IMG/VR virus record: IMGVR_UViG_3300034063_001054
Coordinates: 1 to 64,000 of that record
Length of the DNA: 64,000 nucleotides
Origin: a virus
Strand: one strand, 5' to 3'
The translations under genes and the position numbers were made by a program. The number at the start of each line of letters is the position of its first letter. The stretch's first letter is position 1. Under the pieces are notes generated by a model. The model ran no database searches, had not been told where the DNA came from, and was given only the letters and a program-made list of their open reading frames with translations. This document shows positions 20,840-29,176 of this stretch, piece by piece.

Positions 20840-22801
20840 ATGGCTAATTACGGCTTTTTTGTTGCAAACACAGGTTCTACATTATATAGTGGATTCACAT
20901 TCATAGATTCTCAAGGTAGTAATATTATAATTAATATACCACCAAGTCAAACATTTTATATTTCAGCTGATGAATCCGTTACTGGTTCAACTTATGTGGG
21001 TTTGGATGTACAATTACAAGGTACTTTAGATTTAACCTACGATTTTTCTGCATGTTGTTCTGTTGATTCATTTTCTGTCGAAATTCCTAATTCGTTATCA
21101 GGTTTTTCAGGTGCGTCATATTATGTCTACTTTGCAGCTTTTACTAATAGTACTAACGTTAGTTATGGATGTCATAACATTACAGACGATGGTGACGCAG
21201 CATCATATCCATATGTGACAGCATTACAAATGGATTTTGCAATTCCAGTTATTTTTACAGATTGTGTTGATTGTACAAATACATATCAATGTAATATAGA
21301 TGAATGTTGTCTATTACTTGGAATCGAATATTCAGGTGGTTATTATTATAGAGGATTATACAATGATGGTATTATAAATGGCAGACAATATTATACGTTT
21401 ACAAATATCAATGGTGACTTTATGGTAATGTATTGGGACACTAATGATTGGGAAATAGAAAATTTAACCACATCAGTTCCAAGGGGTGCTGGTTCATTAA
21501 CAACAAGTTATTGTCCATCATTTACTACAACAACTATTGATAATGCTTTAAATTGTTTATCGGATTTAACAGGTTCTTCAATTAATCTTTTTAGTGAATT
21601 AATTTCTTGTTTGGGTTGTCCACCCATATATTGTATAAGTGACACAGGTTTAGGTTATGATGACACCTACTTGTCTGCTGGTACATATAATAGTGAAACA
21701 TATTGGTCTGGAACAACGAATGGTGACTTTATATATTTTACAACTGGAGGTACTTGGTGTTTATCGACTACGTTGGGTGGCTCTTGTTTACTTGAAGGAC
21801 CATATCCTTGTAACTCAAGTTGTCCCGATTTATGTGATGATTATGTTTTCAGTGGAGCATGTCCAACACCAACACCAACACCAACTGTAAATTGTTCAGT
21901 TTTAGATTTCACTGCGGTTTTTGATTGTGAAGTTACTCCTACTCCGAGTGTAACACCTACAATCTCTTTAACACCAACAATAACTCCAACACCAACACCA
22001 AGTGACCCTTGTGGTGGTAGAGCATTGGATGCAACAATTACTGGTTATACACCAACTCCAACACCAACAATAAGTGTAACACCTACAATGACACCTGAAG
22101 TGACAAGACCTTGTAATATCTCAGGAACAGTTACCTTTAATCCAGTAATTGGAATATTAGAATGTCCTTCGAGTAAGAAGTTCGTTGATTGTTCAAATGG
22201 TAGTTTATATTATGCTGTAAATCCAATAATATTACCATCAGGTGGTACTTTAACACAATCAGATATATTCAAGGCAAATATAAATGGTGTTTCAAAGTGT
22301 GTTGTGTTCTTAGGTATAGAATTAGACGTAATCGGTGTTGACCAAATAGATTTGGTTGATGGTCCTTTGGGAAGTATCACTGGTTTGTCAAGTTGTGATA
22401 GTGTTTGTACTCCTGATATAACCCCAACCCCTACAATTACACCAACCCCATCCATCACTCCAACATTAACACCTACTCCAACGTCTTCACAAGCAGTTGG
22501 TTATTATTTGTATCAGAGATGTTCTGACCCAACTCAATATGTAATACAAACTTTACCAGGTCCGACATATACTCCAAATCAAGTATTCAGTTTATCAAGT
22601 TCACCATACAATGGACAATGTTGGAAATTTATTTCTTATTCAACCACATATCCAACGTTACCTTTGGGTTCAACTTCAACTTATTTGTCAGGAAACAGTT
22701 TTCCAACTTCAGGTGTAAGTTTCTTCGAAAATTGTACTATTTGTATTTCAACTATTGGTGATACAGGTAAAGGAGGTACTTTGATTGATGGTGGATTTTA
22801 G
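20840..22801 (+). CDS. Cys-rich adhesin or tail fibre protein with Pro/Thr linkers
   Basis: The 653-residue protein is low in charge, with many Cys, Thr, Ser and Gly. Beta-rich Cys-containing domains are joined by four Pro-Thr linkers with alternating PT units (about residues 341-350, 365-388, 403-420 and 523-549). Such linkers give extended, often glycosylated stalks in secreted adhesins. No collagen or known fibre domain is seen, and no signal peptide, as expected for a virion protein. The first 130 residues look like one beta-sandwich. Its place beside tail fibre genes suggests a receptor-binding or decoration protein. Confidence 0.7.
   Translation: MANYGFFVANTGSTLYSGFTFIDSQGSNIIINIPPSQTFYISADESVTGSTYVGLDVQLQGTLDLTYDFSACCSVDSFSVEIPNSLSGFSGASYYVYFAAFTNSTNVSYGCHNITDDGDAASYPYVTALQMDFAIPVIFTDCVDCTNTYQCNIDECCLLLGIEYSGGYYYRGLYNDGIINGRQYYTFTNINGDFMVMYWDTNDWEIENLTTSVPRGAGSLTTSYCPSFTTTTIDNALNCLSDLTGSSINLFSELISCLGCPPIYCISDTGLGYDDTYLSAGTYNSETYWSGTTNGDFIYFTTGGTWCLSTTLGGSCLLEGPYPCNSSCPDLCDDYVFSGACPTPTPTPTVNCSVLDFTAVFDCEVTPTPSVTPTISLTPTITPTPTPSDPCGGRALDATITGYTPTPTPTISVTPTMTPEVTRPCNISGTVTFNPVIGILECPSSKKFVDCSNGSLYYAVNPIILPSGGTLTQSDIFKANINGVSKCVVFLGIELDVIGVDQIDLVDGPLGSITGLSSCDSVCTPDITPTPTITPTPSITPTLTPTPTSSQAVGYYLYQRCSDPTQYVIQTLPGPTYTPNQVFSLSSSPYNGQCWKFISYSTTYPTLPLGSTSTYLSGNSFPTSGVSFFENCTICISTIGDTGKGGTLIDGGF
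21862..22488 (+). repeat. Pro-Thr codon repeats (four linkers)
   Basis: Four runs of alternating CCA/CCT and ACA/ACT codons at about 21862-21889, 21934-22003, 22048-22098 and 22408-22488. They encode the PT linkers. Codon choice varies between and within runs, so selection on the peptide rather than simple DNA slippage seems to maintain them. Confidence 0.75.
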
Positions 22802-22817
22802 TTTATATAAAATGTAG

Positions 22818-22824
22818 TATTTAT
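22818..22824 (+). promoter_or_regulatory. TATTTAT element before the small paralogue
   Basis: TATTTAT 17 nt before the ATG at 22842. It directly abuts a hairpin (22825-22854) whose loop holds that start codon. Confidence 0.5.
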
Positions 22825-22854
22825 CTAAAGTAACTATTCAAATGACTACTTTAG
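22825..22854 (+). promoter_or_regulatory. Hairpin with the start codon in its loop
   Basis: CTAAAGTA (22825-22832) pairs with TACTTTAG (22847-22854), leaving a 14-nt loop that contains the ATG at 22842. The stem is A-T rich and modest, so it may be a weak or accidental structure. Confidence 0.35.
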
Positions 22855-23141
22855 AATTTTCATCCATTTTTGGTCTTAATTTTCCCTATACAGTTTATAT
22901 TTGTGATGTATATGGCCTTCAATGTGTTTTGGTTGCGTACATTGATACAAACGTACCTTTAAATAATTTATTTGCACTTCCACAACAATTCAAAACTGCA
23001 CCAGCTTTGGGTATTAAGGTAATTACAAGTGATGGTTGTGAGAAATTCAAAGTTTTATATTGTAGTGATGATAATAAGGACTTTATGGATTTACAAGATT
23101 TCTTTTTTATGGATGGTGTTCCATATTTCTTTATGTCCTAA
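22842..23141 (+). CDS. Small virion candidate, paralogue of the 71-aa protein
   Basis: A 99-residue protein starting MTTLEFSSIFGLNFPYTVYI. Residues 16-35 match the 71-residue product in pattern (Cys-Asp then Cys-Val-x-Val), and a third Cys region (KVLYCSDDNKDF) is added at the C-terminus. It is probably a one-domain beta protein duplicated around the large linker protein, perhaps a cap or chaperone for it. Function is not proven. Confidence 0.65.
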   Translation: MTTLEFSSIFGLNFPYTVYICDVYGLQCVLVAYIDTNVPLNNLFALPQQFKTAPALGIKVITSDGCEKFKVLYCSDDNKDFMDLQDFFFMDGVPYFFMS

Positions 23142-23142
23142 C

Positions 23143-23149
23143 TATTTAT
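23143..23149 (+). promoter_or_regulatory. TATTTAT element before the tail fibre gene
   Basis: TATTTAT 13 nt before the ATG at 23163, followed by an A-rich leader. Confidence 0.5.
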
Positions 23150-23162
23150 ATAAAAAAATAAA

Positions 23163-23978
23163 ATGGCATTTCTTACCGATAGAACTTTAGCAACAGGAGT
23201 AACATTCACTGATTTAATACATATTGTTAATACCAGTGATACATCGCAAAATCCTGCAGGTTCATCATATAAAGCAACAATCCAACAAGTAACTAATTTA
23301 GTACAATCGGTATACATTACAGGTGGTACTTATAATTCCTCAACAGGTGTAATAACATTTACTAATAGTTCTGGTGGTACTTTTTCAGTTTCAGGATTTG
23401 TTACAGGATTTACAGACACAAGTGTTACCGCTTTTACTTACAATAATAATACATTTACTTTATCTGAAAGTGATGGAAGTTCATTTTCTGTAAATGTTAA
23501 TACTATGACTGGTTTAACAATTAATGGAAATTTATCAGTCACGGGAACAACTAGTAGTGGAACAATATCAGCAACGACATATCAAAATTTACCAACGGAC
23601 ATAAGGGTTACTGGTGGTACATTTTCGGCGGGAACATTGACACTTGTAAATAATACTGGTGGTACTTTTAATGTTATAGGTGTAGGTACTTCCACCGAAT
23701 CAACAACTGGTATATCAACTTCAGCTATTACATTAGTTACAGGTTATAGTTATAATGGAATAAGTTACTCAGGTAATGTTGATGTCACTTTATTTTCACC
23801 CTCAGGTATTCAAGGATATAAATTAACAATCAAAGACGAAGGTGGTTATGCAAGTACTTATAGAATAAGAATAACACCATCTTCGGGTACAATTGATGGG
23901 AACGCTTACGTTGATATGAACATAAACTATATGTCACTTTCATTTGTGGCAAGAAATAATAATTGGTGGATAATATAA
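23163..23978 (+). CDS. Tail fibre protein with GGT(Y/F) beta repeats
   Basis: The 271-residue protein starts MAFLTDRTLATGVTFTDLIH and contains at least two copies of a repeat reading VTGGTYxSxTGVxTFTNSSG then GTFSVSGF (about 50-80 and 150-175). This kind of short beta repeat builds trimeric fibre shafts in tailed phages. The last 70 residues (ending FVARNNNWWII) have a globular composition and may be the tip or trimerisation cap. It stops one base before the next gene. Tail fibre is the best fit; it could be a short side fibre. Confidence 0.75.
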   Translation: MAFLTDRTLATGVTFTDLIHIVNTSDTSQNPAGSSYKATIQQVTNLVQSVYITGGTYNSSTGVITFTNSSGGTFSVSGFVTGFTDTSVTAFTYNNNTFTLSESDGSSFSVNVNTMTGLTINGNLSVTGTTSSGTISATTYQNLPTDIRVTGGTFSAGTLTLVNNTGGTFNVIGVGTSTESTTGISTSAITLVTGYSYNGISYSGNVDVTLFSPSGIQGYKLTIKDEGGYASTYRIRITPSSGTIDGNAYVDMNINYMSLSFVARNNNWWII

Positions 23979-23979
23979 T

Positions 23980-25194
23980 ATGGCATACATTTTTAATAAC
24001 TCAATAAAATATTCAGATGGACCTAACTTAGACGCTTTCGGTAGATTAAGGACTGCCGCAGTCCAAAATCTTTTGGATATTAAACATACATTTGATAAAA
24101 ATCCACTTCAGGTTAGTGAGGTAACTGCTGGTACTGCAACATCCGTATTTAGTCAACAATACGCAAGAGTTAGAATGTCAACATCAGCTAACAATGATTT
24201 AGTTATTCGTAAAACTAAAACACATCCAATTTACCAACCAGGTAAAAGTCAGTTGTTTGAGGGAAGTTTTAGTAATTTTCAAATTGAATCCAATGTTATT
24301 AAAAGAGTTGGGTGTTTTCAATCAACAACAGGGTCACCATATAATTCAGTATTTGATGGTTACTTTTTGGAAAGTAATGGTGTTACTAGCGCAATAACAT
24401 TTAATATATTCTTAAGTGGTTCTTGTACTTTTAGTGCTGACTCAACAACTTGGAACTCAACCGAATTCGACCCAAATAATTTTGATTGGGCTGAAACAAA
24501 TCTAATGACTGTAGATTATCAATGGTTAGGTGTAGGTAGAGTGAGATTTGGTATGGTTTTATCAGGTCAAACAATATATTTTATTGATTATACTGCTGCT
24601 AACAATATTCCAACAGTATATATGTCTTCACCGAATCAACCAATTAGATATGAAATAAGACAAGTTGGTGTTGGTTCAGGTTATTTTGATATGATTTGTT
24701 CTCAAGTATCTACAGAAGGTGCATTGAATGGTTTGTATTCTACGGTTTCAATTCCACATACCGCAACAACTACGATGGCCACCTCAGGTACAAAATACCC
24801 ATATATTGGCTATAGATTAAAAGAAAATTACATTGGTGTAACATCTCAGTTTGACACAATCAGTATCTTAAACACTTCAAACGATAATTACTTGTTGACT
24901 ATAGAATTCAATCCAACATTATCTTCAACGCCAAGTTGGACTGATATACCTAACTCACCTTTTCAATATTCTTTAAGTGATGGAACTCCAACAATAACAA
25001 CACCAGGACACGTAATGACATCATTAATTGGTCAGGCTGGTACATCTGCTTTAACGACCACTAAATTAGATGACAATCAAATAAGAGTTGGTTCAAATGT
25101 TAATGGTACTTTAGATGAAATGTGGTTATGTATAACACCATTAGGTGCAAATGCTACTTTTATTGGGGCTGCGGATGTTTTATATTATTTATAA
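23980..25194 (+). CDS. Virion structural protein with DAFGRLR motif
   Basis: A 404-residue beta-rich protein. Near the start it reads SDGPNLDAFGRLRTAAVQNL followed by a Phe-Asp segment, a motif I know from structural proteins of many large tailed phages and some algal viruses. The rest alternates Thr/Ser-rich strands (YIGYRLKENYIGV) and ends in TFIGAADVLYYL. It sits between the tail fibre gene and the glycosyltransferase-like gene. Its exact place on the virion (fibre, collar or head decoration) cannot be told from sequence. Confidence 0.75.
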   Translation: MAYIFNNSIKYSDGPNLDAFGRLRTAAVQNLLDIKHTFDKNPLQVSEVTAGTATSVFSQQYARVRMSTSANNDLVIRKTKTHPIYQPGKSQLFEGSFSNFQIESNVIKRVGCFQSTTGSPYNSVFDGYFLESNGVTSAITFNIFLSGSCTFSADSTTWNSTEFDPNNFDWAETNLMTVDYQWLGVGRVRFGMVLSGQTIYFIDYTAANNIPTVYMSSPNQPIRYEIRQVGVGSGYFDMICSQVSTEGALNGLYSTVSIPHTATTTMATSGTKYPYIGYRLKENYIGVTSQFDTISILNTSNDNYLLTIEFNPTLSSTPSWTDIPNSPFQYSLSDGTPTITTPGHVMTSLIGQAGTSALTTTKLDDNQIRVGSNVNGTLDEMWLCITPLGANATFIGAADVLYYL

Positions 25195-25202
25195 AGTCAA
25201 AT

Positions 25203-25233
25203 AATCCTCTATAATTTTGTATTATGGAGGATT
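25203..25233 (+). promoter_or_regulatory. 13-bp hairpin holding the glycosyltransferase start codon
   Basis: AATCCTCTATAAT (25203-25215) pairs with ATTATGGAGGATT (25221-25233) through 12 Watson-Crick pairs and one U-G wobble; the loop is 5 nt. The ATG at 25224 is in the 3' arm and a T-rich tract follows. A TAATTTTG (25212-25219), matching TAnnTTTG, overlaps the loop. The stop of the previous gene is nine bases upstream. Confidence 0.75.
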
Positions 25234-26201
25234 TAATTTTTGTATCAGCACAACCAGATGTTCCTTACTTTCATTGGCAAGTAAGAGTTTATGTTCACAA
25301 CTTTATTGAGATGGGAATCAATCCAAATCAAATACACGTTGTATTTGCAATGGTTTATGGTAATACCAAACCTAGTGATGAATCCTTAAATTTAAAAGAT
25401 TTAGGAATTAATGTTCATCATTATTTAGATGATAGAAAACAAAAACATTATATACCTAACATAAAACCATTTTTAGTTTACAAATTAATTGAGGAGTTTC
25501 CGATTTTAAGTAGAAATATTTTTTTACACGATGCTGATATTGTATTCAGAAAATTACCTGATTTCAATTCATTACTCAAAGATGAAATAAATTATTTATC
25601 AGATACAATCGGTTATATTGGTTACAACTACATTATGGATTGTTGTAAAAGATATGAAGGAAGACATCCAAACTCACAAAAAGGTCAACTTTTGAGAGAA
25701 ATGAGTGATATTATAGGAATTGATGTTAATACTATAAAAGAAAACCAACTTAACTCAGGTGGTGGTCAGTATTTGTTGAAAAACACGACAAAAGAACTAT
25801 GGAAAAAAATTTATGAAGATTGTACACCACTTTATGACCAAATGTTGAGTTACCAAAAAAGATTTCCGATAAGTCCTGGTGAAATACAATTTTGGACAGC
25901 AGAAATGTGGTCTTTATTGTGGAATTTATGGTTACATAATTATGAAACTAAAATATCAGATGAATTAAGTTTTTCGTGGGCAACAGATTCAATGGAGATT
26001 TATAATCAACATTCAATACTACATATGGCAGGTGTTACCGATGACTTGAAATCTTCAAAATTTTATAAAGGTGAATTTATTAATGTAAGTCCTTTAGATA
26101 AATTGAAAACCAACATTAATTTTTTTGATTACGTGGAGAAAAATAGTTCAACAATAAAATACATCGAAATAATGAAAAAGATTGTTCAAAACAATCAATA
26201 A
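25224..26201 (+). CDS. Glycosyltransferase-like protein
   Basis: A 325-residue cytosolic protein with a Rossmann-like N-terminus (LIFVSAQPDVPYFHWQVRVY) and a DxD-type metal and sugar-nucleotide motif in LHDADIVFRKLP (about 101-112). A later region (NSGGGQYLLKN, then QFWTAEMWSLLWNLW) and a His near the C-terminus (ILHMAG) fit GT-A enzymes of the sort that add sugars to Ser, Thr or hydroxyproline. It is embedded among virion genes with Thr- and Pro/Thr-rich linkers, so it may decorate those proteins (inference); host surface or DNA modification are alternatives. Unlike its neighbours it lacks a TATTTAT element, and its start lies in a hairpin. Confidence 0.65.
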   Translation: MEDLIFVSAQPDVPYFHWQVRVYVHNFIEMGINPNQIHVVFAMVYGNTKPSDESLNLKDLGINVHHYLDDRKQKHYIPNIKPFLVYKLIEEFPILSRNIFLHDADIVFRKLPDFNSLLKDEINYLSDTIGYIGYNYIMDCCKRYEGRHPNSQKGQLLREMSDIIGIDVNTIKENQLNSGGGQYLLKNTTKELWKKIYEDCTPLYDQMLSYQKRFPISPGEIQFWTAEMWSLLWNLWLHNYETKISDELSFSWATDSMEIYNQHSILHMAGVTDDLKSSKFYKGEFINVSPLDKLKTNINFFDYVEKNSSTIKYIEIMKKIVQNNQ

Positions 26202-26204
26202 ATC

Positions 26205-26211
26205 TATTTAT
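26205..26211 (+). promoter_or_regulatory. TATTTAT element before the PA14-like gene
   Basis: TATTTAT 16 nt before the ATG at 26228, in the 26-base gap after the glycosyltransferase-like gene. Confidence 0.5.
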
Positions 26212-26227
26212 ATTTAAAATCTAATTA

Positions 26228-28423
26228 ATGAGTTGTTTTTGTCCATCTGGTTATACCGCAGCACCTGATAATTCTGAGTGTATAAGAGAAGTAACCGCAT
26301 CAACCAGTGGTTCTGCCTCAACTCTTGTTGTTTTGAAAGCAGGTCAGTTTTCTACCAACGGATATATGGGGACAATTTTTTATGAAGACATAACTAATTT
26401 GACGTTTCCAATTATACTGACAGGAATTACAACTGGTTCTCAAACAAAAAATGGGACACCCTTATTCAACACATCATTTTTTATAGATTCTGATACTACC
26501 AAAAGTTTGAAGGATAGAACTTTAAATTATATTTTGGGAGGCCCGGGTGCTGGTCAAAGTATTGTTTCTCCAAGTGGTTTATTAGAAAGTTGTTCATTAA
26601 GTGCAACAACTCACGGACCTAGAATTTGGCCATGTGCTAATTCTAATACAGTATGGGGTAATAAATCAACAACTTTTCTACCCAATTCACCAGGTAGATT
26701 AAATTACTCAGGTGTTTGGCCAACAACAACATCACCTTTTTCTCCAGCAAATGAATGGATTGGTTTCACTGCTTGTTTCAATAATCCAACATCTCAAACC
26801 TATTATTTGGGAATGGGTGCTGACGATTTTTACAGATTTAAATTAAATGGTGTGTTATTAGTTGAAGCTAATACAAGTGGTTTTACTTTCGGTAATCAGT
26901 ACAATTCATTTTCAGCTTATAGAACACATGGTCAAACTTTTTCAACTTGGTCAGTTTTCCCAATAACTTTACCAGCAGGACCGAATTATATTCAAATGGA
27001 AGGTCTAAATTCAAGTACAGGAGCTACTGGTGGTTTCGGTGCTGAAATTTATTCAGGTAGTGTTTCGTCTTTGAGTGCAATTACTTCCCAATCAGCATTA
27101 ACCTTAGTAACCGTATTCACCACAAGAGATTTAACGGGTACTACTTTTGATAATTCAGGTGTTACTGGGTTAACTTGTTCGAGTGGATTTACATTAGTAA
27201 CATGTTCGGGTTCACCTTTTTGTTCACAAGTTTTAAGAACACCTTGTACTGGTGTAACACCTACCACTTCAACGACAACTACAACAACTAGGTCATATAT
27301 AAACTCGGGTTATATACCAGTAAATGATTGTAACGTACTCACTATACAACCATTAAACGTAATCTGTAATGTAACAAATATTACTGGAAACCCTGATAGT
27401 TCAAATGGTTCAATAACATTAAGTATCGTTGGTGGTGTTCCTCCATACACAATAGAATGGACTTTTCCTAATGGTGCTACACTAATAGGTGGTAAGACAA
27501 TAAATGGTCTATCTACTGGTAGTTATACTGCCGTTGTTAGTGACTATTATGGTGACTATACTTTCACAACAACTTGTACAGTACCTGGTTTTACAACGAC
27601 TACAACATCAACAACAACTTTACCTCCAGTTCCAAACTATTTAGAAAATATTTTCTGTATGTCAATTACGACAACCAAAAGGACTGGCGGTACACCTACT
27701 CCAACCACAACTCAAATTACTTTCCAATATAACACTTATATAAATGGCCAAACATCTTGGATATCAAATTCTGGTAATGAAATTGTATATTTTAACCCAT
27801 CTGTTGGTACTTCGGGAGTATGGTCGTTATCGGCATCAACAAGTAGTATTATAAATACAGCTTTAGGTACATCTACTTGGACTATATTCAAAGGATATCC
27901 AAGTTCACCAACTTCAGGAGCATGGACAATGTCTGTTAATCCTCCAAGTCCTCAACAACAAACTATAACATCAATAGGTGCTTGTTCTGACTTTTTATCT
28001 TTAACAATTAATGCTTGGTGGGCGTTAGATGATAGTGACATACCAACAACATTTAAATTTTCAGGGGCTTGTGGTGGTTCTAATGAAACTCCTTGGTTTA
28101 AATGGTATTTGTTGGGGGGTTTAACAAGTTCAGACATTAGTAGTTTTGAAATTTATTGTGAAGATTTAGACAATCCGGGATATATTCATTGGGATGTAAC
28201 AAATATACCAAATACAACCACTCAGGTTAGTTCATCAATACCTTGGCCTGGTGGTGTGACAATAAATCCAACCACAGGTGACCCAGGTGCTTCAAATACT
28301 CAAGGATGGGAAGGCCCGTGTCCTCCGATTGGTAATACACATACTTATTTAGTTACATTAACAGCCAATTTAGTTGCTGGGGGTACTAAAACAAGTACAT
28401 ACACATTTACTTCAACAAGCTAA
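26228..28423 (+). CDS. Modular adhesin: PA14-like, SprB-like and poly-Thr linkers
   Basis: A 731-residue low-charge protein. After a Cys-containing N-terminus (MSCFCPSGYTAAPDNSECIR) comes a PA14/lectin-like region (about 170-275) with GMGADDFYRFKLNGVLLVE and a later LPAGPNYIQMEG, a carbohydrate-binding fold in many adhesins. Two poly-threonine linkers (about 346-355 and 455-465) flank an SprB-type Ig-like repeat (about 380-450: GGVPPYTIEW then GLSTGSYTAVVSD). The C-terminal 260 residues are beta-rich with two more Ig-like stretches. Likely a receptor-binding fibre or virion-surface adhesin. The stop is 3 bases before the next gene. Confidence 0.7.
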   Translation: MSCFCPSGYTAAPDNSECIREVTASTSGSASTLVVLKAGQFSTNGYMGTIFYEDITNLTFPIILTGITTGSQTKNGTPLFNTSFFIDSDTTKSLKDRTLNYILGGPGAGQSIVSPSGLLESCSLSATTHGPRIWPCANSNTVWGNKSTTFLPNSPGRLNYSGVWPTTTSPFSPANEWIGFTACFNNPTSQTYYLGMGADDFYRFKLNGVLLVEANTSGFTFGNQYNSFSAYRTHGQTFSTWSVFPITLPAGPNYIQMEGLNSSTGATGGFGAEIYSGSVSSLSAITSQSALTLVTVFTTRDLTGTTFDNSGVTGLTCSSGFTLVTCSGSPFCSQVLRTPCTGVTPTTSTTTTTTRSYINSGYIPVNDCNVLTIQPLNVICNVTNITGNPDSSNGSITLSIVGGVPPYTIEWTFPNGATLIGGKTINGLSTGSYTAVVSDYYGDYTFTTTCTVPGFTTTTTSTTTLPPVPNYLENIFCMSITTTKRTGGTPTPTTTQITFQYNTYINGQTSWISNSGNEIVYFNPSVGTSGVWSLSASTSSIINTALGTSTWTIFKGYPSSPTSGAWTMSVNPPSPQQQTITSIGACSDFLSLTINAWWALDDSDIPTTFKFSGACGGSNETPWFKWYLLGGLTSSDISSFEIYCEDLDNPGYIHWDVTNIPNTTTQVSSSIPWPGGVTINPTTGDPGASNTQGWEGPCPPIGNTHTYLVTLTANLVAGGTKTSTYTFTSTS

Positions 28424-28426
28424 TAT

Positions 28427-29152
28427 ATGATTTTAACTTCAACTGTTAATATAAATGATACAATTTGTGGATGTGATGGTTCTTTTGCAATTCAAGGTTA
28501 CAATGGAACACCACCATATTCCTACTCAATTAATAATGGTTTAACCTATTTTAATACACCATTATTTAGTAATTTATGTCCTGGTCAATACTCTGTTATT
28601 GTAAAAGACGTGTCGGGTGAAACATCAACAAATTCTGTTATTCTAAACACATCGAATAATTCAATAACATACAACGTTACAATTAATACTTCGTCAACAA
28701 CAATAGTTAATAACAATACAACATTAACAAAAAAATACGATACAACTATTTCAGTGTTTCCAAGTTTACCAAGTGGTGTAACTATAACATTTAATTTGGT
28801 ACATTTAAATACTTCAAAATCTTCTCCATTCTCAGGTACTTCTACAACAACGTCAACGAGTGACTTGGTTAAAAATAGTGTCACACAATCTATTTCATAC
28901 TCAAGTTCGACTTTGAGTACAACTTATAATCCAACACCAGGTTGTCAAAATCAAAATGTTTACATCACTTCGTACACTGAGGGATGGAACAATCTCACTT
29001 ATACAAATTCAGATACTTTAATATTAACAACATATACAACTACAACTAAAAACCAAGATGTCGCTTGTTATTTAGGTCAAAGTGTTGAAAATTACACTTT
29101 AAGTAATGTTTCTATATCAGGATGTTATTGTTGTAACATTATCGTCACATAA
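28427..29152 (+). CDS. SprB-like repeat protein, 241 aa
   Basis: The N-terminal 70 residues form one SprB-type repeat (CDGSFAIQGYNGTPPYSYSI then LCPGQYSVIVKDVSG), the adhesin module best known from the Flavobacterium gliding protein SprB. The rest is a Thr/Ser-rich beta region ending in a Cys cluster (SGCYCCNIIVT). It is translated almost continuously with the 731-residue gene and may complete the same fibre. Confidence 0.7.
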   Translation: MILTSTVNINDTICGCDGSFAIQGYNGTPPYSYSINNGLTYFNTPLFSNLCPGQYSVIVKDVSGETSTNSVILNTSNNSITYNVTINTSSTTIVNNNTTLTKKYDTTISVFPSLPSGVTITFNLVHLNTSKSSPFSGTSTTTSTSDLVKNSVTQSISYSSSTLSTTYNPTPGCQNQNVYITSYTEGWNNLTYTNSDTLILTTYTTTTKNQDVACYLGQSVENYTLSNVSISGCYCCNIIVT

Positions 29153-29165
29153 AATCAATTTTCGA

Positions 29166-29172
29166 TATTTAT
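29166..29172 (+). promoter_or_regulatory. TATTTAT element close to the next start
   Basis: TATTTAT only 4 nt before the ATG at 29177. If it is a promoter the RNA would be leaderless or start further in; the spacing is unlike most other sites, so support is weaker. Confidence 0.35.
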
Positions 29173-29176
29173 CTTT

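Noticed and set aside
25224-26201. DNA-modifying glucosyltransferase as in T-even phages
   Set aside because: No hydroxymethylase or other base-modifying partner is seen, and the enzyme lies among virion genes, so a protein target seems more likely; not excluded.
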